NCBI GenBank assembly: GCA_023390155.1
Contig: JAEWDJ010000286.1
Coordinates: 1 to 5,662, forward strand
Length of the DNA stretch: 5,662 nucleotides
Direction: 5' to 3'
Source of the DNA: Actinomycetes bacterium
Lineage (GTDB): Bacteria > Actinomycetota > Actinomycetes > Actinomycetales > Microbacteriaceae
Position numbers and translations under genes: made by a program. Every line of letters begins with the position of its first letter. The first letter of the stretch is position 1. This document shows, in pieces, positions 1 to 5,662 of the stretch. The notes below the pieces were generated by a model. That model saw only the letters and a list, made by a program, of their open reading frames with translations, searched no databases and had not been told where the DNA came from.

Positions 1-57
1 GTCTTCGAGGGCGCCGAGCGCGGCCTGTCGCGTCGACTGCACCGTCAGGCCCGTCAT
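1..57 (-). CDS. Start of a downstream gene, translationally coupled; function unknown
   Basis: An ATG at 57-55 overlaps the TGA of the mannosidase gene (56-54) in a classic ATGA junction. The frame stays open for 19 codons to the window edge, giving MTGLTVQSTRQAALGALED. A purine-rich Shine-Dalgarno, GAAGGGGG, ends 8 bases before the ATG, which is good support for a real start; a GTG at codon 6 is a weaker alternative. The visible N-terminus has no signal-peptide look: no basic start followed by a hydrophobic run. The product is therefore probably cytoplasmic, though 19 residues is little to judge from. Overlap with a mannosidase gene suggests the same operon and perhaps sugar metabolism or regulation, but nothing visible identifies the family. 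Confidence 0.65.
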   Translation of the reverse strand, partial: MTGLTVQSTRQAALGALED

Positions 58-3000
58 TCGGCGGACCCCCTTCGGGTGCGGCGGCGACGGCTCACGATGT
101 ACCCTCCCGTGGCCAGCACGGTCCCGCCCAGCACCAGCCAGGCCGCGACGGCCGCCGCGGACTGCGCGCCGTGCGCGTCGGACCCGGTGTCGGCGAGGCC
201 CCTCCACGCGCCGCCCTGAGCGGGGGCGGTGCCGTGGTCGGCGGCCGGTGCGTCGAGCACGGTGAACGCGACCCGCACGCTCACCCCGCCCGCCGTCGCC
301 TCGATCTCGTGGGCTCCTGAGGCCGCATCCGCCGGGATCACCAGCGCGGCGGTGAAGACGCCCTGACCGTTGACCGTCGCCGTGCCGAGCGCGAGGGGAT
401 CCGCGTGGAGGGTGAACGACACGGTCGCGTCGGCCGGGAAGTGGTCTCCGTAGGCGACCACCGTGGCACCGCGCTCGGCGGAGGCCGCCGACAGGGTCAG
501 CGTCGCATCGGCGCCGGGGGCGGTCGGCGCCTTCACCACGATGGAGGTCGTGGCGTCGGTGAGCGAGACCTCGCCGCGCGCCGTCACCGGGTAGGTTCCG
601 TCGGAGGCGCCCGCCGGGACGGTCAGCGTGACGCTGATCGCGCCGGAGCCGTCCGCGCTGGTCGCGACCGGCGTGGCCGGGGCAGTCCCGAGGGTCACGG
701 CGACAGCCTCGCCCGGCTCGAAGCCGTGACCGGTGACGGTCACGTCGGAGCCCGGGGCGACGGCTCCGGCGACGGCGTCGAGCGCCGGCTGCCACGCCTT
801 GTCGACATGCACCGTCGTGGTGGCGACCGCGCTCTTCAGGCCGTCGTCGACGGTGACCGACACCGTGTAGTCGCCGGCCTCCGTGTAGGAGTGGTCGCCG
901 GAGACGACCGCGGGGTCACTGCCGGTGCCCGGGGTGACGACGGCGTCGGCGAGCGGCGAGCCGTCGCCCCAGTTGACGCGGGCGGCGTACGCACCCGCCG
1001 TGCTGGGGGCCCCGCCCGTCGCGGTGGCCAGCTGAGCGTTGAACGCGACGCCGGTCTTCTGCGCGCCCACCGCCGAACCGCTCACCGTGAGAGCCGGGAC
1101 CGCGGTGCGCACGCCGTCGGAGGCGAAGGCGAACACGTGGATGCGGCCCGCCGATCCCGGATCGCCCGTCTGCACCGGCAGCGTGATCGACTGCACGGTC
1201 TTGCCGGCCGGCAGGGTGATCGGCGCGGTCGAGAAGATCGCCGCGGTCTGGCCGTCGCCGGCGCTCGCGCCGCTCAGCCGGCCGGCCGACTTGCCGACGA
1301 CGATGCCCCCGTTGATCGGGCTGTTCGCCGCGCCCACCCAGTCGCCGTAGTCGATCGCGAGCGGGGCGGTGCTCCCGTCGCTGAAGGTGATCGTCGCGGA
1401 GACGTGCTGGGCGGTCTGCGTGGCGGTGCCGATGACCGACAGCTTCGTTGCTCCCTGGCCCAGGTCGACCCGGATGGTCTGCCCGTTGCCGGTCGCGTTG
1501 TCCGGCTGCCCGGCGACCGCCGCGGGCAGGTCGAAGGTGAGTGCGGTGCCGGGCACCGTCACCGTCGTGCCCTGCACGAACCCGGTGTTCTTCAGCAGCG
1601 CGCGGTCGAACGCCCACGCCTTCGCGTCGCAGTTCGCGCCCACTCCGGCGTCGCCGATGCAGGTGCTGTCGAACGCGCCGGCGAGCGTGCTGTCGCGGCT
1701 GACGGAGACCGGGACGACCGTGCTGACCTGCGAGCTGCCGTCGCCCGCCGTGACGGTGACCGAGTACTCGCCCACCGCGTCGAAGGTGTGCGGCGCCGCG
1801 ATCGCCCAGGTGCCGAGAGCGGTCTTCGAGACGCTCGCCGGCTGCGGGCCCGCACCGTCGTGGAAGTCGGCGGTGACGGTCAGGTCGCCCGCGTCCTTCG
1901 CCGCGCCGCCGGAGACGGTCGCGAGCGTGGCCTCCACGGAGGTTCCCACGGCCGCCTTCACGCCCTCGGCCGGGGTGATGGCGAGGTCGCCCACCGTGCC
2001 CGGCGTGGCGAGCAGCTCGAGCTCGGCCAGCGAGGCGGGTGCGCCCGTGGTCGTGGCGTCGATCGTCAGCCGGTAGCGGGTGAAGGTCCCCGGTTGCGCG
2101 AGCTCGAACGGCCGGGTCTGCGTCGCCCAGGTGAAGGTCTGGCCGGTGCGCGTGTCCAGAGGCATCCAGTTCGTGCCGTCGGCGGATCCCTCCAGGTGCC
2201 AGGCGGTCGGGACCGCCCCGGAGGGCGGGGAGGTCAGGGTGTAGCTGCTCACCGCGACCGCGCCGCTCGACGACGTCCAGGTGATGGCCGGCGTCGCCGT
2301 GGCGAACGTCGCGACGCTGCGCGAGTTGTCGTCGGTCAGGGCGGCGATCGCGCTGCCGTCGGAGACGGCGGTGGCGCCGTAACCGGCCTTGGTGGCGTCG
2401 GTCGCCGGCGTGGGCACCGGAGCCGAGCTGGTGTGCGCACCCCACGAGGTCGGCGTCGCGCTCATCGTGAAGTCGACGGTGGCGCCCGTGCTCAGGACGT
2501 CATGCGGCAGCACCGCGGTGTCGATGGCCTTGCCGTTGAGCTTCGCCGAGGCGACGTAGACGTTGCGGTCGCTGTTGTTCGGGGCGTTGATCACGAGCTG
2601 CTTGCCGCCCTGGAGGTGCACGGTGGCCTTGGTGAACAGGGGCGAGCCGATCGTGTAGTCGCCACTGCCGAGCTGGAGCGGGTAGAAGCCCAGCGCCGAG
2701 AACACGTACCACGACGACATCTCGCCGTTGTCCTCGTCGCCCAGGTAGCCCTGACCGATCTCGCTGCCCACGAAGAGTCGCTTCTCGACCTCGCGCACGA
2801 CGGCCTGCGTCTTGCTCGGCGCACCGGCGGCGGCGTAGAGGTACGGGATGTGGTGCGACGGCTGGTTGCTCATCCCGAGCTGTCCCATGCGCACGGCGCG
2901 CGCCTCGATCATCTCGTGGATGCTGCCGCCCCCGCCGTCCTCCGGCGTCGCGAAGAACTGGTCGAGCTTGTCGACGAGGCCCTGCGAGCCACCGTAGAGC

Positions 3001-5662
3001 GAGGCCAGGCCGTCGACGTCGAACGGTGCGTGGAAGGCGAAGTTCCAGGCGTTCGTCTCGGTGTACGGACCCCACCAGGTCTTCGGGTCGAAGCTCGCGC
3101 CTCCCGAGACCGCGCCGGAGGCGGTCTTCGGCCGGAAGAACCCGGTCGCCGGGTCGAACATCTGGACGTAGTTGGTGGCGCGGTCGAGGAAGTACGTCGA
3201 CTCCTCCTTCAGCTGCGCGCGACGGGAGTCCGGCGTGGCCGGGTCGTCCGCGAGCTTCGCCGCCATCTGCCCGATGCCGTGGTCGTTGATGTAGCCCTCG
3301 AGCCCCCACGACACGCTCTCACCCTGCGAATCGGGTGTGTAGCCGAGGAAGATCGAGGTGTCGAGCGACTTGCGGCCGACGTTGTTCGACGGCGGCAGCA
3401 CCGTCGCGTTCTTGAGCGCGGCGTCGTAGGCGTCGAGCGCGGTGGCCGTGTCCACGGCGCCGTTGAGATACGCGTCGGCGAAGGCCACGTCGGAGCTCGT
3501 GCCGGTCATGATGTCGGAGTAGCCCGGCGACGACCAGCGCGAGACCCAGCCGCCCTCGCGGTACTGCTGCACGAACCCGTCGACGAGCTCGTCGGCCAGC
3601 GTCGGGTACAGCAGCGAGTAGAGCGGCCACACCGTGCGGTAGGTGTCCCAGAAGCCGTTGTTGACGTAGAGCTTTCCGTCGACGACCTTCGCGTTGGTGG
3701 CCGTGTCCGTCGCGCTCCCCGTCTGCGGAGCGACCGGGCTGGCGTGCTTGTAGACCGGTGTCGAGGCGGTGCCCGTGTTCTCGTACTGCGAGTTCGGGTA
3801 GAGGTTCATCCGGTACAGGCTCGAGTACAGGGTGGTCAACTGGTTGGCCGTCGCGCCCTCCACGTCGATGACGCCGAGGCGGTCGTTCCAGGCGGAGGCG
3901 GCGGCCGCGTTGACGTCGGCGAAGCTCTTGCCGGTGACCTCCAGGTCGAGGTTCTTCTTCGCTTGCGCGGCGGAGATGAACGAGGTGGCGAGTCGCAACT
4001 GCACGGTCTCACCGGCCGTGGTCGAGAAGGCCGCGTAGCGCGCTCCCGTGCGCCCGCCGGACGCGGTACCGACGGCGCTGGGCGTCTTGTCGAAGGCGCC
4101 CGAGATGAACATGCGGCTCACGCCGCTGCCGCTGCCGCCGTCGGTCCAGCCCGAGACGGTCCCGTCGGCCGCGACCGTCAGCGAGGAGGAGCCGCCGACC
4201 CGGTCGACGATCACGCTGCCGGTGGTGCCGGGGAACTGGAAGCGGAAGATGCCGCCGTGGTCCGTCGGCGCGACCTCGGTCACGAGCCCGTTCTGGAACC
4301 GGACGCTGTACAGGTCCGGTCGCGCGATCTCGTCGGCATGGCTGAAGGCCAGCTGGCGCGCGGTCAGGTCGCCGCTCGGCGTGCCGGAGGTGGAGGGCAT
4401 GATGCCCAGCTGGTCGCGGTCGCCCATCCAGATGCTCGGCTCGTGCGAGATGCCGATGGCCTGCAGCGTGGGCAGGTTCTCGGCGTTGTTGGCGCGCTGG
4501 TACTCGTAGAGCGTGCCCTGGCTGCCGCCGTTGGTGAACGGCGTGAAGAAGTTGAAGCCATTCGGCCAGGCGGTCGCCGGGATGTTCGTGCCGCGGGAGA
4601 AGGCGGAGCTCGACAGGGTGCCGCGCCGCGTGTCCACGAGCTTCACCTTGCTGGAGGCGTCGGCCGCGGGGGCGGCGTCGCCGATGCGCACGTCGTCGAT
4701 CCAGCCGGAGAACGCGGTGCTCGCGCTGCCGGTCGGGTAGTCGTAGCTCAGGAGGATCTTCTCGACCGTCCGGCCGGCCAGGCTCGAGAGGTCGATCTGG
4801 ATGTTGTTCCACTCGTTCTCGAACAGCGACTTCTGCTCGCCGTGGGCGCGCGCGGTCACCCCGAAGCCGTTGGCGTCGGTGAGATCCTGCTTGCTCGAGA
4901 GCGTCGTCCCGTCGTCCAGGACGAGGTCCACGGCGACCCACGACGCCGGCACGGCGAGGTCGGTTCCGCGGTCCGGGAAGACCAGGTACGACAGCTCGGT
5001 CTGCGCGCCGATGGTCGCGCCGACCCCGTCGTAGAGCACGTTCGTCGCCGCGGCGGCGCCGTCGGCGAGGTGCTTGCCGCCGTAGCGCAGGGCGTGCGTG
5101 CCGCTGAAGCCGGCGCCCGCCTTGGCGTTGTAGCCGTTGGTCGGCCCGCTGCCGACGACCGAGAGCATCGGCGTCGCGCCCGGCGTCCCGTCGCGCAGGT
5201 CCCAGTCGGCGAGCTGGAGGTACGGGTCGCCGCTGTTCAGGGTGACCGTCAAGCGGTACTGCGAGTAGGTGGCCGGCGTCGCCAGCGCGTACGTGTTCGT
5301 CGCCTGGCGGCCGGTGAACGTCTGACCGCTCTGGCTGTCCACGGGGCTCCAGGTGCTGCCATCGTTCGAACCCTCGATGGTGAAGTCCTTGGGGTCGCGA
5401 CCGGCCGAGTCGTTGCCGGAGGTGAGCGCGTAACCCGTCACCAGCGTCGGCTTCGCGAAGGTGTAGACCACCCAGCCCGTCGCGGCCTTGGTGAGCCACT
5501 TCGTGGCCGAGTTGTTGTCCGTCAGCTTGACCGCGGCCTCCCCCGGGCCGTTCTCGGCCGAGGCGGTGACGCCGGTGAAGTACGCGGAGAGGCTGCCCGG
5601 CGGGATCTTGCCCGTCACGTTGGTCTGGGTGCCGTACGGCGTGCTCGCGAGCGGCTGCGGAT
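54..5662 (-). CDS. GH92 family exo-alpha-mannosidase, multidomain, sortase-anchored; 5' end missing
   Basis: This is a secreted, calcium-dependent, inverting alpha-mannosidase of family GH92, which removes terminal mannose from mannans or N-glycans outside the cell. Domain order by residue: F5/8C-like 8-143, jelly-roll-like 150-314, GH92 core about 326-1056, second F5/8C-like 1072-1204, PKD-like 1208-1307, beta module 1308-1504, PKD 1505-1606, Ig-like 1609-1697 and 1703-1790, LADTG 1808-1812, membrane helix 1821-1843, basic tail. GH92 hallmarks include GFWDTYRTVWP (655-665), ETNAWNF (854-860), HEMIEA (901-906), NQPSHHIPYLY (918-928) and GDEDNGEMSSW (960-970). By analogy with Bacteroides BT3990, E854 is the likely general acid and D961/D963 the catalytic base pair. 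The GTG at 5618 is probably not the start: the frame stays open to the window edge, no Shine-Dalgarno precedes it, and no signal peptide follows it. The stop is TGA at 54-56. The length exceeds a bare GH92 core of roughly 700-750 residues because of accessory domains. Family assignment is very secure; substrate linkage is inferred. Confidence 0.95.
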   Translation of the reverse strand, partial: PQPLASTPYGTQTNVTGKIPPGSLSAYFTGVTASAENGPGEAAVKLTDNNSATKWLTKAATGWVVYTFAKPTLVTGYALTSGNDSAGRDPKDFTIEGSNDGSTWSPVDSQSGQTFTGRQATNTYALATPATYSQYRLTVTLNSGDPYLQLADWDLRDGTPGATPMLSVVGSGPTNGYNAKAGAGFSGTHALRYGGKHLADGAAAATNVLYDGVGATIGAQTELSYLVFPDRGTDLAVPASWVAVDLVLDDGTTLSSKQDLTDANGFGVTARAHGEQKSLFENEWNNIQIDLSSLAGRTVEKILLSYDYPTGSASTAFSGWIDDVRIGDAAPAADASSKVKLVDTRRGTLSSSAFSRGTNIPATAWPNGFNFFTPFTNGGSQGTLYEYQRANNAENLPTLQAIGISHEPSIWMGDRDQLGIMPSTSGTPSGDLTARQLAFSHADEIARPDLYSVRFQNGLVTEVAPTDHGGIFRFQFPGTTGSVIVDRVGGSSSLTVAADGTVSGWTDGGSGSGVSRMFISGAFDKTPSAVGTASGGRTGARYAAFSTTAGETVQLRLATSFISAAQAKKNLDLEVTGKSFADVNAAAASAWNDRLGVIDVEGATANQLTTLYSSLYRMNLYPNSQYENTGTASTPVYKHASPVAPQTGSATDTATNAKVVDGKLYVNNGFWDTYRTVWPLYSLLYPTLADELVDGFVQQYREGGWVSRWSSPGYSDIMTGTSSDVAFADAYLNGAVDTATALDAYDAALKNATVLPPSNNVGRKSLDTSIFLGYTPDSQGESVSWGLEGYINDHGIGQMAAKLADDPATPDSRRAQLKEESTYFLDRATNYVQMFDPATGFFRPKTASGAVSGGASFDPKTWWGPYTETNAWNFAFHAPFDVDGLASLYGGSQGLVDKLDQFFATPEDGGGGSIHEMIEARAVRMGQLGMSNQPSHHIPYLYAAAGAPSKTQAVVREVEKRLFVGSEIGQGYLGDEDNGEMSSWYVFSALGFYPLQLGSGDYTIGSPLFTKATVHLQGGKQLVINAPNNSDRNVYVASAKLNGKAIDTAVLPHDVLSTGATVDFTMSATPTSWGAHTSSAPVPTPATDATKAGYGATAVSDGSAIAALTDDNSRSVATFATATPAITWTSSSGAVAVSSYTLTSPPSGAVPTAWHLEGSADGTNWMPLDTRTGQTFTWATQTRPFELAQPGTFTRYRLTIDATTTGAPASLAELELLATPGTVGDLAITPAEGVKAAVGTSVEATLATVSGGAAKDAGDLTVTADFHDGAGPQPASVSKTALGTWAIAAPHTFDAVGEYSVTVTAGDGSSQVSTVVPVSVSRDSTLAGAFDSTCIGDAGVGANCDAKAWAFDRALLKNTGFVQGTTVTVPGTALTFDLPAAVAGQPDNATGNGQTIRVDLGQGATKLSVIGTATQTAQHVSATITFSDGSTAPLAIDYGDWVGAANSPINGGIVVGKSAGRLSGASAGDGQTAAIFSTAPITLPAGKTVQSITLPVQTGDPGSAGRIHVFAFASDGVRTAVPALTVSGSAVGAQKTGVAFNAQLATATGGAPSTAGAYAARVNWGDGSPLADAVVTPGTGSDPAVVSGDHSYTEAGDYTVSVTVDDGLKSAVATTTVHVDKAWQPALDAVAGAVAPGSDVTVTGHGFEPGEAVAVTLGTAPATPVATSADGSGAISVTLTVPAGASDGTYPVTARGEVSLTDATTSIVVKAPTAPGADATLTLSAASAERGATVVAYGDHFPADATVSFTLHADPLALGTATVNGQGVFTAALVIPADAASGAHEIEATAGGVSVRVAFTVLDAPAADHGTAPAQGGAWRGLADTGSDAHGAQSAAAVAAWLVLGGTVLATGGYIVSRRRRTRRGSAE
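57..197 (-). other. C-terminal cell-wall sorting signal (LADTG, membrane helix, basic tail)
   Basis: Residues 1808-1812 read LADTG (bases 183-197). An 8-residue spacer follows, then a hydrophobic segment of about 23 residues at 1821-1843 (bases 90-158) and a tail containing RRRRTRR. This is the standard three-part sorting signal. LAxTG, in place of LPxTG, is the recognition motif known for class E sortases of high-GC actinobacteria. A sortase would be expected to cut between T1811 and G1812 and link the enzyme to the cell envelope. No sortase gene is in the window; housekeeping class E sortases are usually encoded elsewhere. Confidence 0.88.
66..73 (-). promoter_or_regulatory. Shine-Dalgarno site of the downstream gene
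   Basis: Read on the minus strand this is GAAGGGGG, close to the anti-Shine-Dalgarno complement. It is followed by an 8-base spacer and the ATG at 57-55. It lies inside the last codons of the mannosidase gene (the arginine-glycine tail), so ribosomes finishing that gene are well placed to reinitiate. This site decides the start chosen for the downstream gene. Confidence 0.6.
249..794 (-). other. Two tandem Ig-like beta domains forming the wall-proximal stalk
   Basis: Residues 1609-1697 and 1703-1790 are related to each other. VAPGSDVTVTGHGFEPGEAVAVTL aligns in position with the stretch from AERGATVVAYGDHFPADATVSFTL. SADGSGAISVTLTVPAGASDGTYPV likewise aligns with VNGQGVFTAALVIPADAASGAHEI. Each is a short Ig-like sandwich of the kind often repeated next to sortase signals, where it lifts the enzyme away from the envelope. 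A short alanine, glycine and aspartate-containing linker (1791-1807) then leads to LADTG. Confidence 0.7.
801..1106 (-). other. PKD domain 2
   Basis: Residues 1505-1606 hold a textbook PKD pattern: VNWGDGSP (1548-1555), then GDHSYTEAGDYTVSVTVDDG near the end and a final strand ATTTVHV. It links the cysteine-bearing module to the terminal Ig-like pair and is part of the extended stalk of the enzyme. Confidence 0.85.
1107..1697 (-). other. Beta-rich accessory module with the protein's only two cysteines
   Basis: Residues 1308-1504 are not PKD. The segment contains FDSTCIGDAGVGANCD, a short helix-like AWAFDRALL, TVTVPGTALTFDLP, GQPDNATGNGQTI, SATITFSDGST with IDYGDWVG, and ITLPAGKTVQSITLP with IHVFAFASDG. 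I recall this pattern (a PDN-GQT stretch, then TYTDGT, then DW, then an AGK-V-SITLP strand) as a recurring accessory module of actinobacterial secreted glycosidases. I do not have a firm domain name for it. C1320 and C1330 probably form a disulfide. Its role is unknown; carbohydrate binding or spacing is likely. Confidence 0.55.
1698..1997 (-). other. PKD-like domain 1
   Basis: Residues 1208-1307 carry a degenerate PKD pattern: DFHDGAGPQPA where WGDGS is usual, then the characteristic HTFDAVGEYSVTVTAGDG near the end. It pairs with the clearer PKD domain at 1505-1606, from which it is separated by the cysteine-containing module. PKD-type Ig folds act as spacers in secreted polymer-degrading enzymes, and no catalytic role is expected. 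Confidence 0.7.
2007..2405 (-). other. F5/8 type C-like domain 2, diverged copy of domain 1
   Basis: Residues 1072-1204 repeat the layout of the N-terminal discoidin domain. ALTDDNSRS aligns with KLTDNNSAT, VSSYTLTSP with VTGYALTSG, LEGSADGTNW with IEGSNDGSTW, TGQTFT with SGQTFT, and YRLTI with YRLTV. The distance from the EGS glutamate to the YRLT tyrosine is 39 residues in both (82 to 121; 1143 to 1182). The tryptophan after DNNSATK in domain 1 has no equivalent here (DDNSRSVATF). Binding may therefore be weaker or changed, or the domain may be structural. Confidence 0.78.
2451..4643 (-). other. GH92 catalytic core (N-terminal beta-sandwich plus alpha/alpha barrel)
   Basis: Residues about 326-565 form the N-terminal beta-sandwich, starting LVDTRRGT and including NIPATAWPNGFNFFTP and SHEPSIWMGDRDQ. 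Residues about 570-1056 form the (alpha/alpha)6 part. Visible signatures are GFWDTYRTVWPLY, RWSSPGYSDIMTGTSSDVAF (694-713), WWGPYTETNAW, HEMIEARAVRMGQLG, NQPSHHIPYLY and GDEDNGEMSSWYVFSALGFY (960-979). E854 (bases 3057-3059), D961 (2736-2738) and D963 (2730-2732) match the known catalytic acid and base residues of BT3990. Their spacing of 107 residues is close to the 109 there. H901-E902 match the HE pair linked to alpha-1,2 specificity. All hallmarks are intact, so the enzyme should be active. Confidence 0.94.
4677..5171 (-). other. Jelly-roll-like beta domain between F5/8C and GH92 core
   Basis: Residues 150-314 form a beta-rich segment that begins with FSGTHALRYGG (171-181). It continues with ELSYLVFPD and WVAVDLVLDDGT, then NEWNNIQIDLSSLAGRTVEK, and closes with GWIDDVRI. 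This pattern resembles the galactose-binding-like jelly-roll domains often found ahead of the GH92 core in actinobacterial proteins. It probably binds carbohydrate or packs against the catalytic core. The class is inferred from strand pattern and position only, without a decisive motif. Confidence 0.6.
5190..5597 (-). other. F5/8 type C (discoidin/CBM32-like) domain 1
   Basis: Residues 8-143 show the usual layout of a discoidin-type beta-sandwich: KLTDNNSATKW near the first ligand-facing loop, then VVYTFAKPTLVTGYALTSGND, then the strand FTIEGSNDGSTW, then GQTFT and the closing YRLTV. Such domains in glycosidases commonly bind terminal sugars, often with calcium. It lies N-terminal to the catalytic core, and the residues encoded just before 5618 run into it without a break. 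The sugar bound cannot be told from sequence. Confidence 0.82.

Noticed and set aside
1369..2076. A 235-codon open frame on the plus strand, with similar ones at 1039-1350 and 4048-4509
   Set aside because: They lie wholly opposite the mannosidase gene, whose domains are continuous there. Their translations show no recognisable domain, and long antisense frames are expected in G+C-rich coding DNA.
916..2445. Long minus-strand frames in the other registers (also 4009-5499 and 2500-3309)
   Set aside because: The translations are low-complexity, rich in arginine, glycine, alanine and histidine, which is typical of reading high-GC genes out of frame. The true frame has clear F5/8C, GH92 and PKD motifs in the same stretches.
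54..5662. Possible frameshift or chimaera because of the many unrelated domains
   Set aside because: The frame is uninterrupted, the G+C-rich codon use looks uniform, and domain junctions have normal short linkers. This is ordinary modular architecture.
1..5662. Search for a novel system, CRISPR array, RNA gene, insertion sequence, promoter or terminator
   Set aside because: Essentially the whole window is coding. I saw no direct repeat arrays, terminal inverted repeats, tRNA-like folds or hairpin followed by a T-run. The junction of the two genes has no intergenic space.

Overview
The window is almost entirely one long gene on the minus strand. It is strongly G+C-rich, with G or C at most third codon positions, which suggests a high-GC actinobacterium. 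A LAxTG-type sortase signal with an arginine-rich tail, and accessory modules common in actinobacterial secreted glycosidases, fit that. A Microbacteriaceae-like host is a guess from general feel; no marker gene is present to confirm it.

Layout, in the direction of transcription (from position 5662 down to 1): the reading frame is already open at the window edge, so the true start and the expected signal peptide lie outside. The visible product has 1868 residues: 14 before the GTG at 5618 and 1854 from it. In order it holds a discoidin-like (F5/8 type C) sugar-binding domain, a jelly-roll-like beta domain, a complete glycoside hydrolase family 92 (GH92) exo-alpha-mannosidase core, a second diverged discoidin-like domain, a PKD-like domain, a beta-rich module with the only two cysteines, a clear PKD domain, two tandem Ig-like domains, and a cell-surface sorting signal (LADTG, hydrophobic helix, basic tail). 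Residue numbers below count the GTG at 5618 as residue 1.

The stop codon of this gene overlaps the ATG of a second minus-strand gene in an ATGA junction. A good Shine-Dalgarno sequence sits 8 bases upstream of that ATG, so the two genes are probably cotranscribed and translationally coupled. Only 19 codons of the second gene are visible and its function cannot be named.

The simplest reading is a surface-anchored alpha-mannosidase, probably alpha-1,2-specific, that trims mannose from mannan, glycoprotein glycans or similar material outside the cell. The binding modules would hold substrate and the C-terminal domains would act as a stalk. I see no RNA gene, mobile element, CRISPR array, terminator or promoter, and no convincing sign of an undescribed system. 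The notable points are the modular architecture, the sortase signal, the lone cysteine pair and the coupled downstream gene.
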